From contig JAMKCF010000001.1 of NCBI GenBank assembly GCA_023634235.1, positions 3,340,106-3,404,105 on the forward strand: DNA of 64,000 nucleotides, in the 5' to 3' direction. Below, one piece after another: positions 55,150 to 64,000 of the stretch. Positions within the stretch are counted from its first letter, which is position 1. Every line of letters starts with the position of its first letter. Below the pieces are notes generated by a model. The model did no database searches. It was given only the letters and a program-made list of their open reading frames with translations, and was not told the origin of the DNA. Source of the stretch: Pisaster brevispinus. Its lineage: Eukaryota > Echinodermata > Asteroidea > Forcipulatida > Asteriidae. The position numbers and the translations under genes are program-made.

Positions 55150-56365
55150 GTATTTCTATTATCATGTGTTTTCCGTCTTAATGTGCACAGTAGAAGAGAA
55201 TTCCCAAATACCCTTGTGGCAGTGGCGATAAGTGAAAGGGAACTTTTGCTGAACCTTAGGCCGATTAAAAATAAAACATGTTTAGCGTCCGGGTTTCTAA
55301 AAAAAATGAAGGGGGAGGGGCTTTCTATTTTTTATTTTTTATTTTCAAGATGGCCGCCATTCTTTTTTAAGTTTCAAATATCCGTTGTTTTTCTACTGTT
55401 CAAACACACAATACATAAAAGAAACATGTTGGACAAGACATTGAACATGTCCGGACTTTTTCAAAAAGAGGAGGAGACAGGGCGCTACTATTTACTTTTT
55501 TCCAATCTTTTGCCATTTTTTCCAAGATGGCCGCCATGCTTAATATGGCTGGCCAAGGTATATTTATTGATTTTGTGCTATTTTATTGCATCAGTACACT
55601 AAAAAAGCACAAAACAAATGATTTCTATCATTTTAGTCTTTTTTTTCTTTCTTTTTTGTTCCCCTTTTTTTATGGTAAAAAAGAAAAAGAAAAAAAAAGG
55701 AGGCGGCAGCCAAAAAGAGGCGGTTGGGGACGCTAAACATGTTTGTTTTTTTACTCGGCCTTACATCTCCTTCCCATCAGTTTTACATTCCAATTTTAAA
55801 AACCTTTTCTCGCCCACCAGTGGTATTATTTTTTGGAACATTCTGGAGCTTCTTTAGTAATCGTTTTACTTTGGAAATATCTTTGCCACAATGAAACCCT
55901 GACTTGACAAAGGAAAGACAACAAAATTTCTCATTATTAGTTCCGGGATTCGGCGCTGTCGGTGCGAGAAATTTGAGTAGGCACTCAACGTGATTCGCAG
56001 AACCTCTGCAGTGAGCCATGGCTGAAAATCTGCTATGGTGTGCTGGAATCTCAGAACATTCAGATTTAATAAATAAATAATAATAATAACAGGCGTTTAT
56101 AGAGCGCTCTTACACAGGGTACCACAGCCTTTTACAAGAAACTACAAACAGAACAATAAGCAAATACATAATGGCACTAATAATGGGAAAACAGTTTGTC
56201 TTTAGCAATCAACCATTGAACAGGAACGTTTTGAGATGTTTCTTGAAAACTTCAAGTGACACAGCTGAACGAATTTGATGAGGGAGACGGTTCCAAAGGC
56301 GTGGGGCATGTGCGTAAAAAGCACGATTCCCAGCGGCAGAGTTCTCCGTTGGAACTGCCAAGAGT
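55150..56365. other. Intron 2 of gene 2, first part, includes LINE 3' end
   Basis: Two segments with AAGATGGCCGCCAT (55350 and 55525) sit in pyrimidine- and purine-rich sequence. 56075-56360 is the second copy of the LINE C-terminal fragment on the minus strand (SAAGNRAFYAHAPRLWNRLP, ending KTFLFNG), almost identical to 53146-53420. No exon is seen. Confidence 0.6.
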
Positions 56366-56735
56366 GTAATGTCTGAACCAGAGCAAAGGCCAGGTCGTCC
56401 CATTGAGCCGAATATAAAGTCGAACAATGGTTGGCAGAGTGTGGGTTCGAGTCCCGTTTGTTGTGCACACTTGTGTCCTTGACCAAGAGGCTTTACCGTA
56501 AAAATGCTTTGTCCTTTGGATGGGACATTAAGCCTTAGGTTCCATGTACTAGTTAGTAGTGCATGTAAAAGAACCCAGAACACTTGTTGTGGAAGAGTAG
56601 GGATTAACCCCGGTGTTTCTGGTTCACATAGCAAGCACCCTTGTTTACAGGTTTCCTCAGGCTTGCGAGCTTCAGTGATTAAGTTCACTTATGAGGCATC
56701 CTTGGTTTCATTACCAGAAATATTTATACACATGT
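56366..56735 (+). mobile_element. tRNA-headed SINE half, composite copy 2
   Basis: Directly after the LINE fragment come GTGGGTTCGAGTCCCGTTTG, CTTTGTCCTTTGGATGGGAC, ACATTAAGCC, AAAAGAACCCAGAACACTTG, a single GGTGTTTCTGGTTCACATAG, and TTATGAGGCATCCTTGGTTT ending CCAGAAATATTTATAC. This is the unexpanded counterpart of 4754-5470. It ends about 50 bp before the exon 3 acceptor. Confidence 0.75.
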
Positions 56736-56786
56736 ATTAATAGTATACTGAACACTAATTGTATTGCTTGCTTTGCCTTTTCACAG

Positions 56787-56951
56787 AATTTAATCTCAAG
56801 GTGGATATTTTTGGACCCAAGACAATCCCATTTTGTGGTGACGTGAAACTTGAAGGGCGTGCCATGGGCACCAATCTTCCAGACATGCGATACCGGTGGT
56901 CAATATCGCCATCGGATGATGAGCTCGACAGCAAATTTGCTACAATCAACG
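56787..56951 (+). CDS. Gene 2 exon 3: start of the REJ module
   Basis: Acceptor CTTTTCACAG (56786) and donor AACG/GTTAGT (56952) enclose a symmetric phase 1-1 exon of 165 bp. It encodes (E)FNLKVDIFGPKTIPFCGD, VKLEGRAMGTNLPDMRYRW, SISPSDDELDSKFATIN. The pattern of a conserved Cys after a short strand, L-G/A-x, then Y-x-W matches the beginning of REJ modules in sea-urchin REJ proteins and polycystin-1 relatives, where extracellular Ig-like strands pack. The first codon is completed by the G that ends exon 2. Confidence 0.8.
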
Positions 56952-57125
56952 GTTAGTATCGCACGGCTGCGGTGCGACCGAGGGCCAAAAATCCCCAAAG
57001 CTGCTTTCCCGCGCGCAACTATTTTGTCCCGAGGGAGCGCCCAAAAAGTCAGAACGGTCTAACTGGAAGTGATAGTGATAGTTAGATCAGTAGGATTTGA
57101 AACTTTGCACGGTGGAATATAACTG

Positions 57126-57277
57126 AGTGAGGTTTGCGGTAACACCATGTGAAAATCTCTTTTGAGTAGTGTAGGTTCTGAAAAGAACCGGTGGTTATTG
57201 ACTCGTTACCGCCTTTTCTTTTCAGAACCTACACTACTCAAAAGAGATTTTCGCATGGTGTTACCGCAAACCTCACT
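57126..57277. repeat. Long hairpin, 62-bp arms with one mismatch
   Basis: AGTGAGGTTTGCGGTAACAC through TAGGTTCTGAAAAGAA (57126-57187) is mirrored at 57216-57277 with a single G/C-position difference (CATGTGA versus CATGCGA). The loop is 28 bp. A partial copy of the arm lies at about 62745-62770. Confidence 0.9.
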
Positions 57278-57693
57278 TAGATAGTTGAATTGTAAATTCC
57301 AAACCCCATCACTCAGTGATTGTGAGTTCTCAATCTTACTGTGATAGTGCGATAATTATGTGAATCAACCATTTTCGTGGATGTGATTTCTCCGGTTTTT
57401 TTTTTTTTTCGGAAATCCATTTTTATTTTTTACCACTCCCCCCCCCCCCCCAATTTTTTTTTTTAATTTGTATTTTTTTCAATTAAGACCATAAAAAACA
57501 TGAAGATAAAACCAAATAGAATGCCCCCGAGTGCAGATTAGGGCTTTTAAAACAAAAAAGAAATGAATGTAAGTAGGCTTTGAGCTTGCAAGTTTTCGCC
57601 CTCGCAAGCTTTCGCGCTTTGCGCTCACAGTTCAGGGTTTTTTTTCAACAGCCTATCACATCCCTGCATTTGGAGTGGACCGGAGTTTGCTTA

Positions 57694-58226
57694 GGGTACA
57701 TTCAGACGAGGAGTTAAACTAACCCTTAATCCGAGCACCGCGGGTGTCCAAAAGATAGAAATGACTTATTCCAAATTGGGCTTGCGTTCACACCAGTAAG
57801 TTAGTCCTGTCCGCACGGGTTAAACTGACCCACACGTTGATTATCAGGTCATGCATAGCTGACCCCGACCGACCACTCTTCCGGTCCATCGTATACATGT
57901 ACATGTATCAGCTGGGAATTACTTGTGGTCGTCTACGCGCGTTGTTGTTATGATGACGTAACCTTCTGTGGGAAGGTCACATGGAATAAAATAGACCGGA
58001 TGTAGCAGGTCAGTTGCGTTCCAACGATGGTTTATTGGGCCTCGCAGCGGGGGTTGGTCGTAAAACCTGGGCTAAGTTACGCTAATCCAACATTTTTTGA
58101 GGTTTAGTTTAGCCCAGTTCTCTGGGTCAAATTAACCCTCGCGGACCGGATTTTTGCGTTCCAACGGAGGGTTATTTTAGCACTTTTGGATTAAGGGCTA
58201 GTTTAACTCCTCGTCTGAACGTACCC
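57694..58226. mobile_element. MITE, 533 bp, with about 39-bp inverted ends
   Basis: GGGTACATTCAGACGAGGAG, TTAAACTAACCCTTAATCC on the left is mirrored by GGATTAAGGGCTAGTTTAAC, TCCTCGTCTGAACGTACCC on the right. The interior repeats ACTGACCCACACG-type motifs and has no coding capacity. Confidence 0.8.
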
Positions 58227-58251
58227 ATAAACTCAGGTCGGTACTCACAGT

Positions 58252-58893
58252 TTTGAGATGGAGCATTTTTCAACACAAGAACTCTCTAATCTGTTCATGA
58301 GTTAATGAGGTGTGAGCAGCCAGTTTATTGTGCCACTGCCTGCAAGTTTACTGAAAAAAAAAATCCACAAAATCCTACCAGGTTCTTGTTTAGACTCTAA
58401 AATATTAGGAAAAGTGTCTTAAGTTGGTATGCGAGCAACTTTCAATCATAAAAAATAACCAATGTGTCAAGAAATTGAATAACAAACATTACGACTTCAT
58501 CCATGTTTTTCAAAGTCTCCATGATTTTGACACTAGCCAGTCCCAGCCACTATAGATATCTTCACAAATTACCAATGTAATTGATAGGACATTAACTCAG
58601 CTCATGGAGGTTGTTCAGACACAGAACTACAGTCGGTTTTAAGGCAGTTTTGGGATGGAGCAGTTTTCAACAAGAACTCTCTAATCTGATCATGAGTTAA
58701 TGAGGTGTGAGCAGGCAGTATATTGTGCCACTGCCTGCAAGTTTACTGACAAAAAATATCCACAAAATTCTACCAGGTTCTTGTTTAAAGTATTAGGAAA
58801 AGTGTCTTAAGTTGGTATGTGGTATTCCAATTATAACAAATAACCGATGTGTCAAGAAATTGAATAAGAAACATTACGACTTCATCCACGCTT
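58252..58893 (+). repeat. Intronic segmental duplication, two copies about 390 bp apart
   Basis: 58252-58510 and 58642-58893 share GAACTCTCTAATCTG, CATGAGTTAATGAGGTGTGA, GCCACTGCCTGCAAGTTTAC, GTGTCTTAAGTTGGTATG and ACATTACGACTTCATCCA at roughly 90 per cent identity. They are non-coding. Confidence 0.8.
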
Positions 58894-58904
58894 GATTCCT
58901 TGTT

Positions 58905-59140
58905 ATTACAAATAATAAACCGTTCTTACAAAGTGCATTACACACGGAGTCCCAATGCGCTGTACTACGTCAATAGAGAACAAACGAAACAAAATTAGTC
59001 GGAGTTTAACAAATGAGTTTTGAGAAGGCGTTTAAATTGATCCAGAGTTTGTGCGTCTTTGATGTTTTGGGGGAGTTTGTTCCAAAGAGTGGGAGAGGGC
59101 GCCGGAAAAGCCTGCTGGCCGTATGACTTTGTCAGTGCCG
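58905..59140 (-). pseudogene. LINE RT C-terminal remnant and 3' UTR
   Basis: The minus strand of 59030-59100 translates to SPTLWNKLPQNIKDAQTLDQ then FKRLLKTHLLN, the LINE C-terminal signature. It is followed by a 3' UTR containing AGCGCATTGGGACTCCGTGT. This is a different LINE lineage from the 53146/56075 copies. Confidence 0.65.
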
Positions 59141-59238
59141 ATGAGCAGGCAAGTAGAGATTGTGATTGGAAGCTGAGTTTTCTTGGAGGTTTATATTTGT
59201 GAATATTTACTTATAACTTGTGAAATTTTCTTCCACAG

Positions 59239-59440
59239 AAAATGGCAAAACCAACGTGTTAATGTTTTCTGGTGGGTTGCTGACTTCCGGCAAGGAGTAC
59301 AACGTTACGCTGACTGTGGAAACTGAGGAGGGTAATCGAGAGGCCACCATCATGATCAGAAAGATGACTTCGGTCGCACCAGGCTTGACGACGGAGACAA
59401 GGGGCCTGAGTGGTAGAGACACCGTCCAGGCATCAGAAAC
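59239..59440 (+). CDS. Gene 2 exon 4: REJ module, second strand pair and Thr-rich hinge
   Basis: Acceptor TCTTCCACAG (59238), phase 1; donor GAAAC/GTAAGT (59441), phase 2; 202 bp. It encodes (E)NGKTNVLMFSGGLLTSGK, EYNVTLTVETEEGNREATIM, IRKMTSVAPG and a Thr-rich tail TTETRGLSGRDTVQASE. The pattern L-x-F...G-L-x-x-G-x-x-Y-x-V-T-L-x-V is typical of the REJ/PKD-like beta sandwich. NVT is an N-glycosylation site. The phase change at its end is matched exactly by exon 5. Confidence 0.8.
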
Positions 59441-60775
59441 GTAAGTCACAAACTATGACAGGCCTGAGATTTCTGGATCTTTTTTTTCCCCATCTGAAGG
59501 ATTTTGTTGTACATCTTTATCCTGTGCGTTAGGGAGCATCTTAAAATTCGGGCATACTCTAGGCACAAAAGAACATTCTTGAGAGCACACGCCCGCAACC
59601 CAACGTTCCATTGGAACACATCGTTGTACCGATGATGCACAAGTGACCTCGCGTATTAGCATTTTGAACGTACCAATGGAATGTTCCAGCGGTGATCCAA
59701 GAGCACGTACTGGAAAACTTCTCCAATTTCATTTTACTGTTGACTGTTCAAACATTTTAGACGTTCCTGTACATCTTGTACAGCCGAACATTTTGCTTAC
59801 AATAGCACAATACCTCTTGTTGCTATGGCTCGACCAATCAGATTCAAGAATTCAAGTTTGCTTGTTGATAAAAACCTCTCTAAGCGTCCGCACTCTCTAC
59901 GCTCTCGCTTAGGGTAGCCCACGAAAGTCAAAGAGCAACTGGTCCCCTCTCATTTATCTTGGATCTTGTGACATGTCCAACTGTAAGCAGTTAAGGGTGA
60001 ACGTGTAAATACATTTTGGGGGAATCGTGTGAAAGTACTTACATTTTGAGACACGTGTACTAAGCTTCCTACAAGCGCCCTACAAGTGCTCAAAAGTTTT
60101 TAACAAGCGTGCGCGCAGAGCAGTCACTTTTGAGAGCCAATCAGCGTTGTTTTTTAAGCACATCCCTACCAGGGGTTAGTGACGAGAGGTATCAATACAG
60201 AGGTCTTGAATTTGGGATGAAGCTTCACATGACCAAGTGATAACCAAACCAGAATTTATTTTACAAGACCTTGGGGCGATTCCACAAAGAGCAAAGATTG
60301 GTCTTAACTGCGAATCGATCTTGATTGCTAAGCAAAGTGTGATGTCACAATACAAATCACTGTGAATCTTAGTGCTTTGTGAAATCAAGTCTAGAACCTG
60401 AATGAGGAAGACCTTTCTACAAATTAAACATGTAAAATGTTTTACTTAAACAAGCGATATACAAAGTTTTATCTCATTTGTCTTATGGATAAGCACATTT
60501 TGGTACTCAACGGAATCGTATTTAAGCTGGCAGACTCAAAGTCAACATTTGAACATAATTTCTTTCTGCTAAAGATATTACACAGTTAGGCATAATTGTT
60601 CAATTGAAAAGCATCAGTCCGCTGCTCTTGTCCAGTCATGAGTTTACTGGCCCGGGGCTAAAATCACTGGCCTCGGACCTGCGGTCCGGTGAAAAGTTCG
60701 AGCCCTGCCTACGTGCACTGCCCATGACAGCGAGGGTGGGCCGCATCAGGTGTCTATTGTAATTGGGTGTGAGTT

Positions 60776-61325
60776 GTCATGGCCAAGCAGTTTAGAGCAT
60801 CAAATTCAAGTTCTGGGCCCAATTTCATAGAGCTGCTAAGCACAAAAATTTGCTTAGCATGAAATTTCTTCGTTGATAAAAACAAGATTACCAACCAAAT
60901 TTCCACATGATTTTCAGGATAAGCAAACAACAGCTGACTACCAGTAACAAGCAATATGCAACACATGGAAATTTGGTTGGTAATCTTGTTTTTATCAAGG
61001 AAGAAATTTCATGCTAAGCAAATTTTTGTGCTTAGCAGCTCTATGAAATTGGGCCCAGGTGGTTAATTCATCGGGGTGTGGGTTTGAATCCCGGTCATGA
61101 CATGTGTGTCCTTGAGCAAGATACTTTACTGTAATTGCTTCTCTTCACCCAGGTGTTTGAAAAGCCTTCGGAGCGCCACGGCAGCCCGAGGCTGTATACT
61201 CCCCAGGGAGCTGAGAAAGATTTAAAGAATGCTATTGGCCCAATGACCAGGGCACTAATGTAACGCGCATTGATACGTTATTGTAAAATGTGCTATATAA
61301 GAACTATGTAGTTATTATTATTATC
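60776..61325 (+). mobile_element. tRNA-Leu-like SINE interrupted by a MITE
   Basis: The SINE reads TGTCATGGCCAAGCAGTTTA, GAGCATCAAATTCAAGTTCT, then the MITE (60815-61056), then GGTGGTTAATTCATCGGGGT, GTGGGTTTGAATCCCGGTCA, the body with CAGCCCGAGGCTGTATACTC and GGCCCAATGACCAGGGC, and a TTATTATTATTA end. The intact copy at 49870-50237 (minus) joins CAAGTTCT directly to GGTGGTTCAGTCATC. Confidence 0.8.
60815..61056. mobile_element. GGGCCC-ended MITE, near-perfect full-length palindrome
   Basis: GGGCCCAATTTCATAGAGCT, GCTAAGCACAAAAATTTGCT, TAGCATGAAATTTCTTC, ATAAAAACAAGATTACCAAC, CAAATTTCCACATG on the left is mirrored nearly base for base on the right, giving arms of about 95 bp around a centre of about 50 bp. 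It is the best preserved copy of the family in the window and so probably the youngest. Confidence 0.9.
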
Positions 61326-61357
61326 AAATGTCGCTTTTGTTTACTCACTTTGCCCAG

Positions 61358-61512
61358 GTTTTACCTACAAGCCGTAGTCACGTTCTACTCCTGCATCCAA
61401 TCAAAGACAACAAAGTACAGCTGGAGTGCCATGGACAGCGACGGCGAGAAAGTGCAAATTGCATTTCAAGAAGATTCACCCAAACAAAAAATCAAGGCGA
61501 ACCTCTTGCCAG
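61358..61512 (+). CDS. Gene 2 exon 5: REJ module, middle part
   Basis: Acceptor TTTGCCCAG (61357) and donor TTGCCAG/GTGAGT (61513) enclose 155 bp, entering in phase 2 and leaving in phase 1. It encodes (T)FYLQAVVTFYSCIQSK, TTKYSWSAMDSDGEKVQI, AFQEDSPKQKIKANLLP. The C...Y-S-W-S pattern repeats the Cys/Trp spacing of exon 3 and fits a second sandwich of the REJ region. Another frame is also open across it, but only this one agrees with the phases of both neighbours. Confidence 0.75.
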
Positions 61513-61655
61513 GTGAGTGTTTTGTGATTGCGATTTGAATTCATGTCGGGTTGAACAAAGAAAACATTTATTCGAGTCCAGAAACTTAATGAGGAAGAGA
61601 TTTTTTACAATTTAAACATGTAAAATTGTTTACTCAAACAAGCAATACGCAAAGT

Positions 61656-61760
61656 TTCACCCAAACAAAACATCAAGGCAAACCTCTTGCCAGGTGATTG
61701 TTTTCTGATCAAAATTTGAATTCACGTCGGGTTGAACAAAGAAAAATTGACCAGAGCGGG
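61656..61760 (+). pseudogene. Duplicated end of exon 5 with decayed donor
   Basis: CACCCAAACAAAACATCAAG, GCAAACCTCTTGCCAG followed by GTGATTGTTTTCTGAT copies 61478-61560 (exon end plus intron start). The donor has changed from GTGAGT to GTGATT. The copied stretch lies 180 bp into intron 5. Confidence 0.8.
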
Positions 61761-61885
61761 ATTTGAACCTTCGACCTCCGGATTAATGTGACGGTGCTCT
61801 GCCAATTGGTGCTGAGTTGGTAGAGCACTGTCATGTTAATCTGGAGGCTGGAGGTTCGATTTCCGCTCTAGTCAATTTGTCGTTG
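61740..61885. mobile_element. Fold-back pair of tRNA-Asn-like SINE heads
   Basis: A minus-strand head (GCGGGATTTGAACCTTCGAC, CTCCGGATTAATGTGACG) abuts a plus-strand head (GAGTTGGTAGAGCACTGTCA, TGTTAATCTGGAGG, GGTTCGATTTCCGC). A further plus-strand head follows at 62005-62075 (GTAGTTGGTAGAATGCTGTC, GGTTCGAATCCCGC). Loop and stem changes make working tRNAs unlikely. Confidence 0.6.
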
Positions 61886-62325
61886 TTTAACCCCAAATTA
61901 GTACAAATTTTACCAGTCAGTTTCCCTTGCTGTTTACTGTAGTTTTCGGACCATGAGCCAGGGCATATGAATTGATCTTCAGGCAATCGGGTGTAGGCTT
62001 AGTGGTGTGTAGTTGGTAGAATGCTGTCATGTTAATGTGGAGGTTGCAGGTTCGAATCCCGCTCTAGTCACATTTCTTTGTCCAACCCAAAATTTGTCAA
62101 CACTTACCAAGTCAGTTTCCCTTGTGGTTTACTGTAATTTCGAACCATGAGCCTCGGCTAATGAATTGATCTTCAGGCATTCAACGTTGCTCAAGTACCG
62201 CTGTGGAGATTAACTGGCAGGGCTTAGCCTAGTGTTGCGCCAAGGTGGGAACAGGAAGCTGGGCTTTGGCTCGATGCAGCATGCAGCAACAGAGTCCAGC
62301 GCTCTCCTGAAGACGATCAGAGCAT

Positions 62326-62690
62326 ACTGAGTAATATGCCTGTGATTTTTTTCACAGAACTCGGGAAAGTACTGAGTATACAGTGCTAACACACATCGGT
62401 GTGTGGTAAAAAACCAAAATCAATATTCTTTATCCCCGATGCAAAATTAACATCTATTAAATCGTTGCGGTACCCGCTGCTAAAATATAGGATTCGAACT
62501 GCCTCTAGCTACCGGGCAATCTCGGTGGTCTAGTTGGTAAGACACTGCTCTAGAATTGCAAAGGTCGTGGGTTCGAATCCCAACCGAGTAATATGCCTGT
62601 GATTTTTTTTTCACAGAACTCGGGAAAGTACTGAGTATACAGTGCTAACACACATCGGTGTAGGGTAAAAAAATCAGAGCATACTGATCG
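62326..62690 (+). mobile_element. Family II SINE: one tail plus one complete unit
   Basis: 62326-62460 is a tail (TTTCACAGAACTCGGGAAAG, TACTGAGTATACAGTGCTAA, CACACATCGGTGT, ATTCTTTATCCCCGATGC). 62521-62690 is a head (CTCGGTGGTCTAGTTGGTAA, GGTCGTGGGTTCGAATCCC) with the same tail again. This order serves as reference for the broken copy at 13744-14475 and the fold-back copy at 37847-38040. Confidence 0.7.
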
Positions 62691-63089
62691 AAACGTTGAG
62701 GTGTCAAACCGCCGGCTCTTCTCAGAACTCATTAGAGATTTATACACATGGTGTCACAGCAAACCTCACTTGATTGTACTCCCACCACATGCAGAGTTTC
62801 AAATTTACCCTACTTGAAAGCTTCGGCAATTTTTGCTATGATTAAAATGGCAAAGTTTTCCGATTTCAATATATTTACAAAAATGTAAAAAAATACTTGG
62901 GGAAAATCACAAACGTTGCAAATTCTTATTCCAGTTCTGCACTTACACACGCCAATTTGTACAGTACTACCCTGCAACACTGTACGACAAAAATTAAATA
63001 ACATGTTCAACTCAGTGACCTGGTTTCAGTGACCTGGTTTTGAACATTGCAAACTCGTTCTACAAAAAGGGCAATTCTGTTTAAGCCCC
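62691..63089. other. Intron 5 of gene 2, last part
   Basis: About 62745-62775 repeats the arm of the 57126 hairpin (GGTGTCACAGCAAACCTCACTT). No exon is seen. Confidence 0.5.
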
Positions 63090-63210
63090 AGGAGTAGGTG
63101 GCAACGTGCCGCTGGTGGCAGTTGATTTGGGTCGACAGCCCAAATCAGTTAGGTGTAACCCTCACCTTGAAGTGGCCGTCCGGCCTTGTGATGTTAGGCA
63201 ATATCTCTTT
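63090..63210 (+). repeat. Repeat R1, copy 2, just upstream of exon 6
   Basis: AGGAGTAGGTGGCAACGTGC, TTGAAGTGGCCGTCCGGCCT and TGTGATGTTAGGCAATATC match 53926-54050 closely. It ends about 60 bp before the exon 6 acceptor, the same placement as copy 1 before exon 2. Confidence 0.8.
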
Positions 63211-63271
63211 TTTTACTAAATATAAAGCTATAAGTAGCCATTATCTTGATTTGTTATGCTTTATCCATCAG

Positions 63272-63519
63272 TCAACAAGGAGGTGACGTTCACCGTCGAG
63301 GCTTGGCGTGAGGGTGATGATGAAAGCATGAAGGCATCTGCAGAGTTCAAGATCACCGTTGCGAGGTCACCGCTTGTTGCGATCATCGCTGGCGGGAATC
63401 AACGGACATTAGGGAAAGCGTCAGAAGGCAGGCTGATTTTGGATGCTTCAGCTTCAAAAGATCCAGACGCCGTTTCTGATTCTGGAGATCTTAACTATGA
63501 TTGGAGCTGCAGTAGACCT
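63272..63519 (+). CDS. Gene 2 exon 6: REJ module with LDAS.S.DPD signature
   Basis: Acceptor TTATCCATCAG (63271), phase 1; donor ACCT/GTAAGA (63520), phase 0; 248 bp. It encodes (V)NKEVTFTVEAWREGDDES, MKASAEFKITVARSPLVAI, IAGGNQRTLGKASEGRLI, LDASASKDPDAVSDSGDLN, YDWSCSRP. The SPLVAxIxGG followed by L-DAS-S-DPD...L-Y-x-W-x-C sequence is the hallmark of the REJ region of polycystin-1 and sea-urchin REJ proteins. In those families REJ is followed by a GAIN/GPS region, PLAT and membrane segments; here the rest lies beyond the window. Confidence 0.85.
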
Positions 63520-63997
63520 GTAAGAAAAGTTCTATCATGTCTAAACTAATAACTTTGACTAAACAGTGAAAATTGACAAAACAGGGATGTGATTTCTCCG
63601 TTTCTTTTTCTAAAATGTTTTTTTATTTTTATAAACACACTTGTACATCAGGATATTTATAAAATACTCAGCCCGCTGACGAACTTCAATCCACTTTAGC
63701 TCAGTGTATAAATCATTTACATGTACATCTCTAACACCCAGTACAGACAGGCGCTCCAGAGTCCCGCCGAACCAAATAGATTTAAAGCGACTCAAATTAT
63801 TTAGGATTGGCTCATGACAAGATCGACGTTTGAAACCAAGATGCTCCAGAGTCATTCCAAACCACTGCAACAGTCGATCTTTCGACTTCCAGCGCATCCA
63901 GCTGCTTCTAACTGTTTCAGACGTCGGACTTTTCATGTACTTAATTAAGTAATTTGGTTCGAAAACTTTGTTCTCTCCTTCTTTATTTGAACAACAG
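63520..63997. other. Intron 6 of gene 2
   Basis: Its centre (63640-63936) is a minus-strand LINE fragment. The window ends in a pyrimidine-rich tract (TTCTCTCCTTCTTTATTTG) followed by AACAACAG at 63990-63997, a good acceptor. Confidence 0.65.
63640..63936 (-). pseudogene. LINE reverse-transcriptase thumb/C-terminal fragment
   Basis: The minus-strand frame includes SRFKSIWFGGTLERLSVLGV then ELKWIEVRQRAEYFINILMY KC-type sequence. The L.WL.VR.R..F...L.YK pattern is common just before the C-terminus of CR1/Jockey-like LINEs. Both ends are missing. Confidence 0.5.
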
Positions 63998-64000
63998 GAA
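63998..64000 (+). CDS. Gene 2 exon 7, first codon only
   Basis: After the acceptor AACAACAG the window shows only GAA. Exon 6 ends in phase 0, so this would be a whole Glu codon. The exon is cut by the window edge. Confidence 0.5.

Larger units (their letters stand above)
56952..59238. other. Intron 3 of gene 2
   Basis: It holds a hairpin with 62-bp arms (57126-57277), poly-T/poly-C runs (57395-57465), a MITE (57694-58226), a duplicated 260-bp segment (58252-58510 and 58642-58893) and a LINE 3' remnant (58905-59140). No additional exon is recognised. Confidence 0.65.
59441..61357. other. Intron 4 of gene 2
   Basis: It contains a stretch of no recognisable class (59450-60170), a dispersed repeat fragment at 60175-60200, and a SINE interrupted by a palindromic MITE (60776-61325). 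No exon is seen. Confidence 0.6.

Noticed and set aside
53867..55165. 432-residue Pro-rich frame on the minus strand (VPPSVLPSP repeats)
   Set aside because: It is the antisense shadow of the 27-bp repeat in exon 2 of gene 2. The + frame has matching splice phases on both sides and fits a known family downstream.
54217..55602. 461-residue + strand frame rich in MEVLVRATL
   Set aside because: Another frame of the same 27-bp array, extended into the intron; no phase agreement with neighbouring exons.
63098..63286. 62-residue frame before exon 6 (MATCRWWQLIWVDS...)
   Set aside because: It lies in repeat R1, also present before exon 2, and is out of phase with the exon.

Overview
This window looks like nuclear DNA of an animal. 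Coding sequence is split into exons by GT-AG introns, about nine tenths of the window is non-coding, and the non-coding part is packed with tRNA-headed SINEs, palindromic MITEs, 3' stubs of LINEs, long triplet microsatellites and a tandem array of large non-autonomous elements. The REJ (receptor for egg jelly) module at the right end, together with this repeat landscape, suggests a marine invertebrate deuterostome, most likely an echinoderm. That placement is inference; no species-diagnostic gene is present.

Layout. 1-20,300 holds no gene I can defend. It contains one large Helentron-like (HINE/pearl-type) element (228-1897), many copies of a GGGCCC-ended MITE family, SINEs (one with an internal minisatellite expansion, one carrying nested MITEs), a (GTT)129 microsatellite and an array of ten CCATCTTGG motifs. 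A possible RFX X-box followed by a 55-codon ORF lies at 8640-8876. 20,887-25,309 is the first strong gene (gene 1): one very long exon for a secreted protein with a signal peptide and four tandem copies of a Cys...CxxC domain I cannot assign to a family, separated by acidic Gly/Thr/Asp repeat linkers.

Gene 2 runs on the + strand from a TATA box at 31,008 to beyond the right edge. Exon 1 (31,071-32,106) encodes a signal peptide and a Thr/Ser-rich mucin-like stretch. Exon 2 (54,103-55,149) encodes a 9-residue acidic repeat with higher-order structure. Exons 3-6 (56,787-63,519) encode the start of an REJ/polycystin-type ectodomain. All splice phases agree (1-1-1-2-1-0), and the six pieces sum to 951 whole codons. 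The join of exon 1 to exon 2 across about 22 kb is the weakest link. Both genes encode secreted or cell-surface proteins with repetitive acidic or O-glycosylatable spacers.

The putative first intron of gene 2 contains the most striking non-coding structure: four Helentron-like elements (40,676-48,687) inserted one inside the microsatellite of the next, so that four bodies are followed by four stacked terminal hairpins. The later introns carry MITEs, SINEs, LINE 3' ends, a 62-bp-arm hairpin and a decayed copy of the end of exon 5. Each exon from 2 to 6 has a transposon-derived repeat ending within about 30-100 bp of its 3' splice site.
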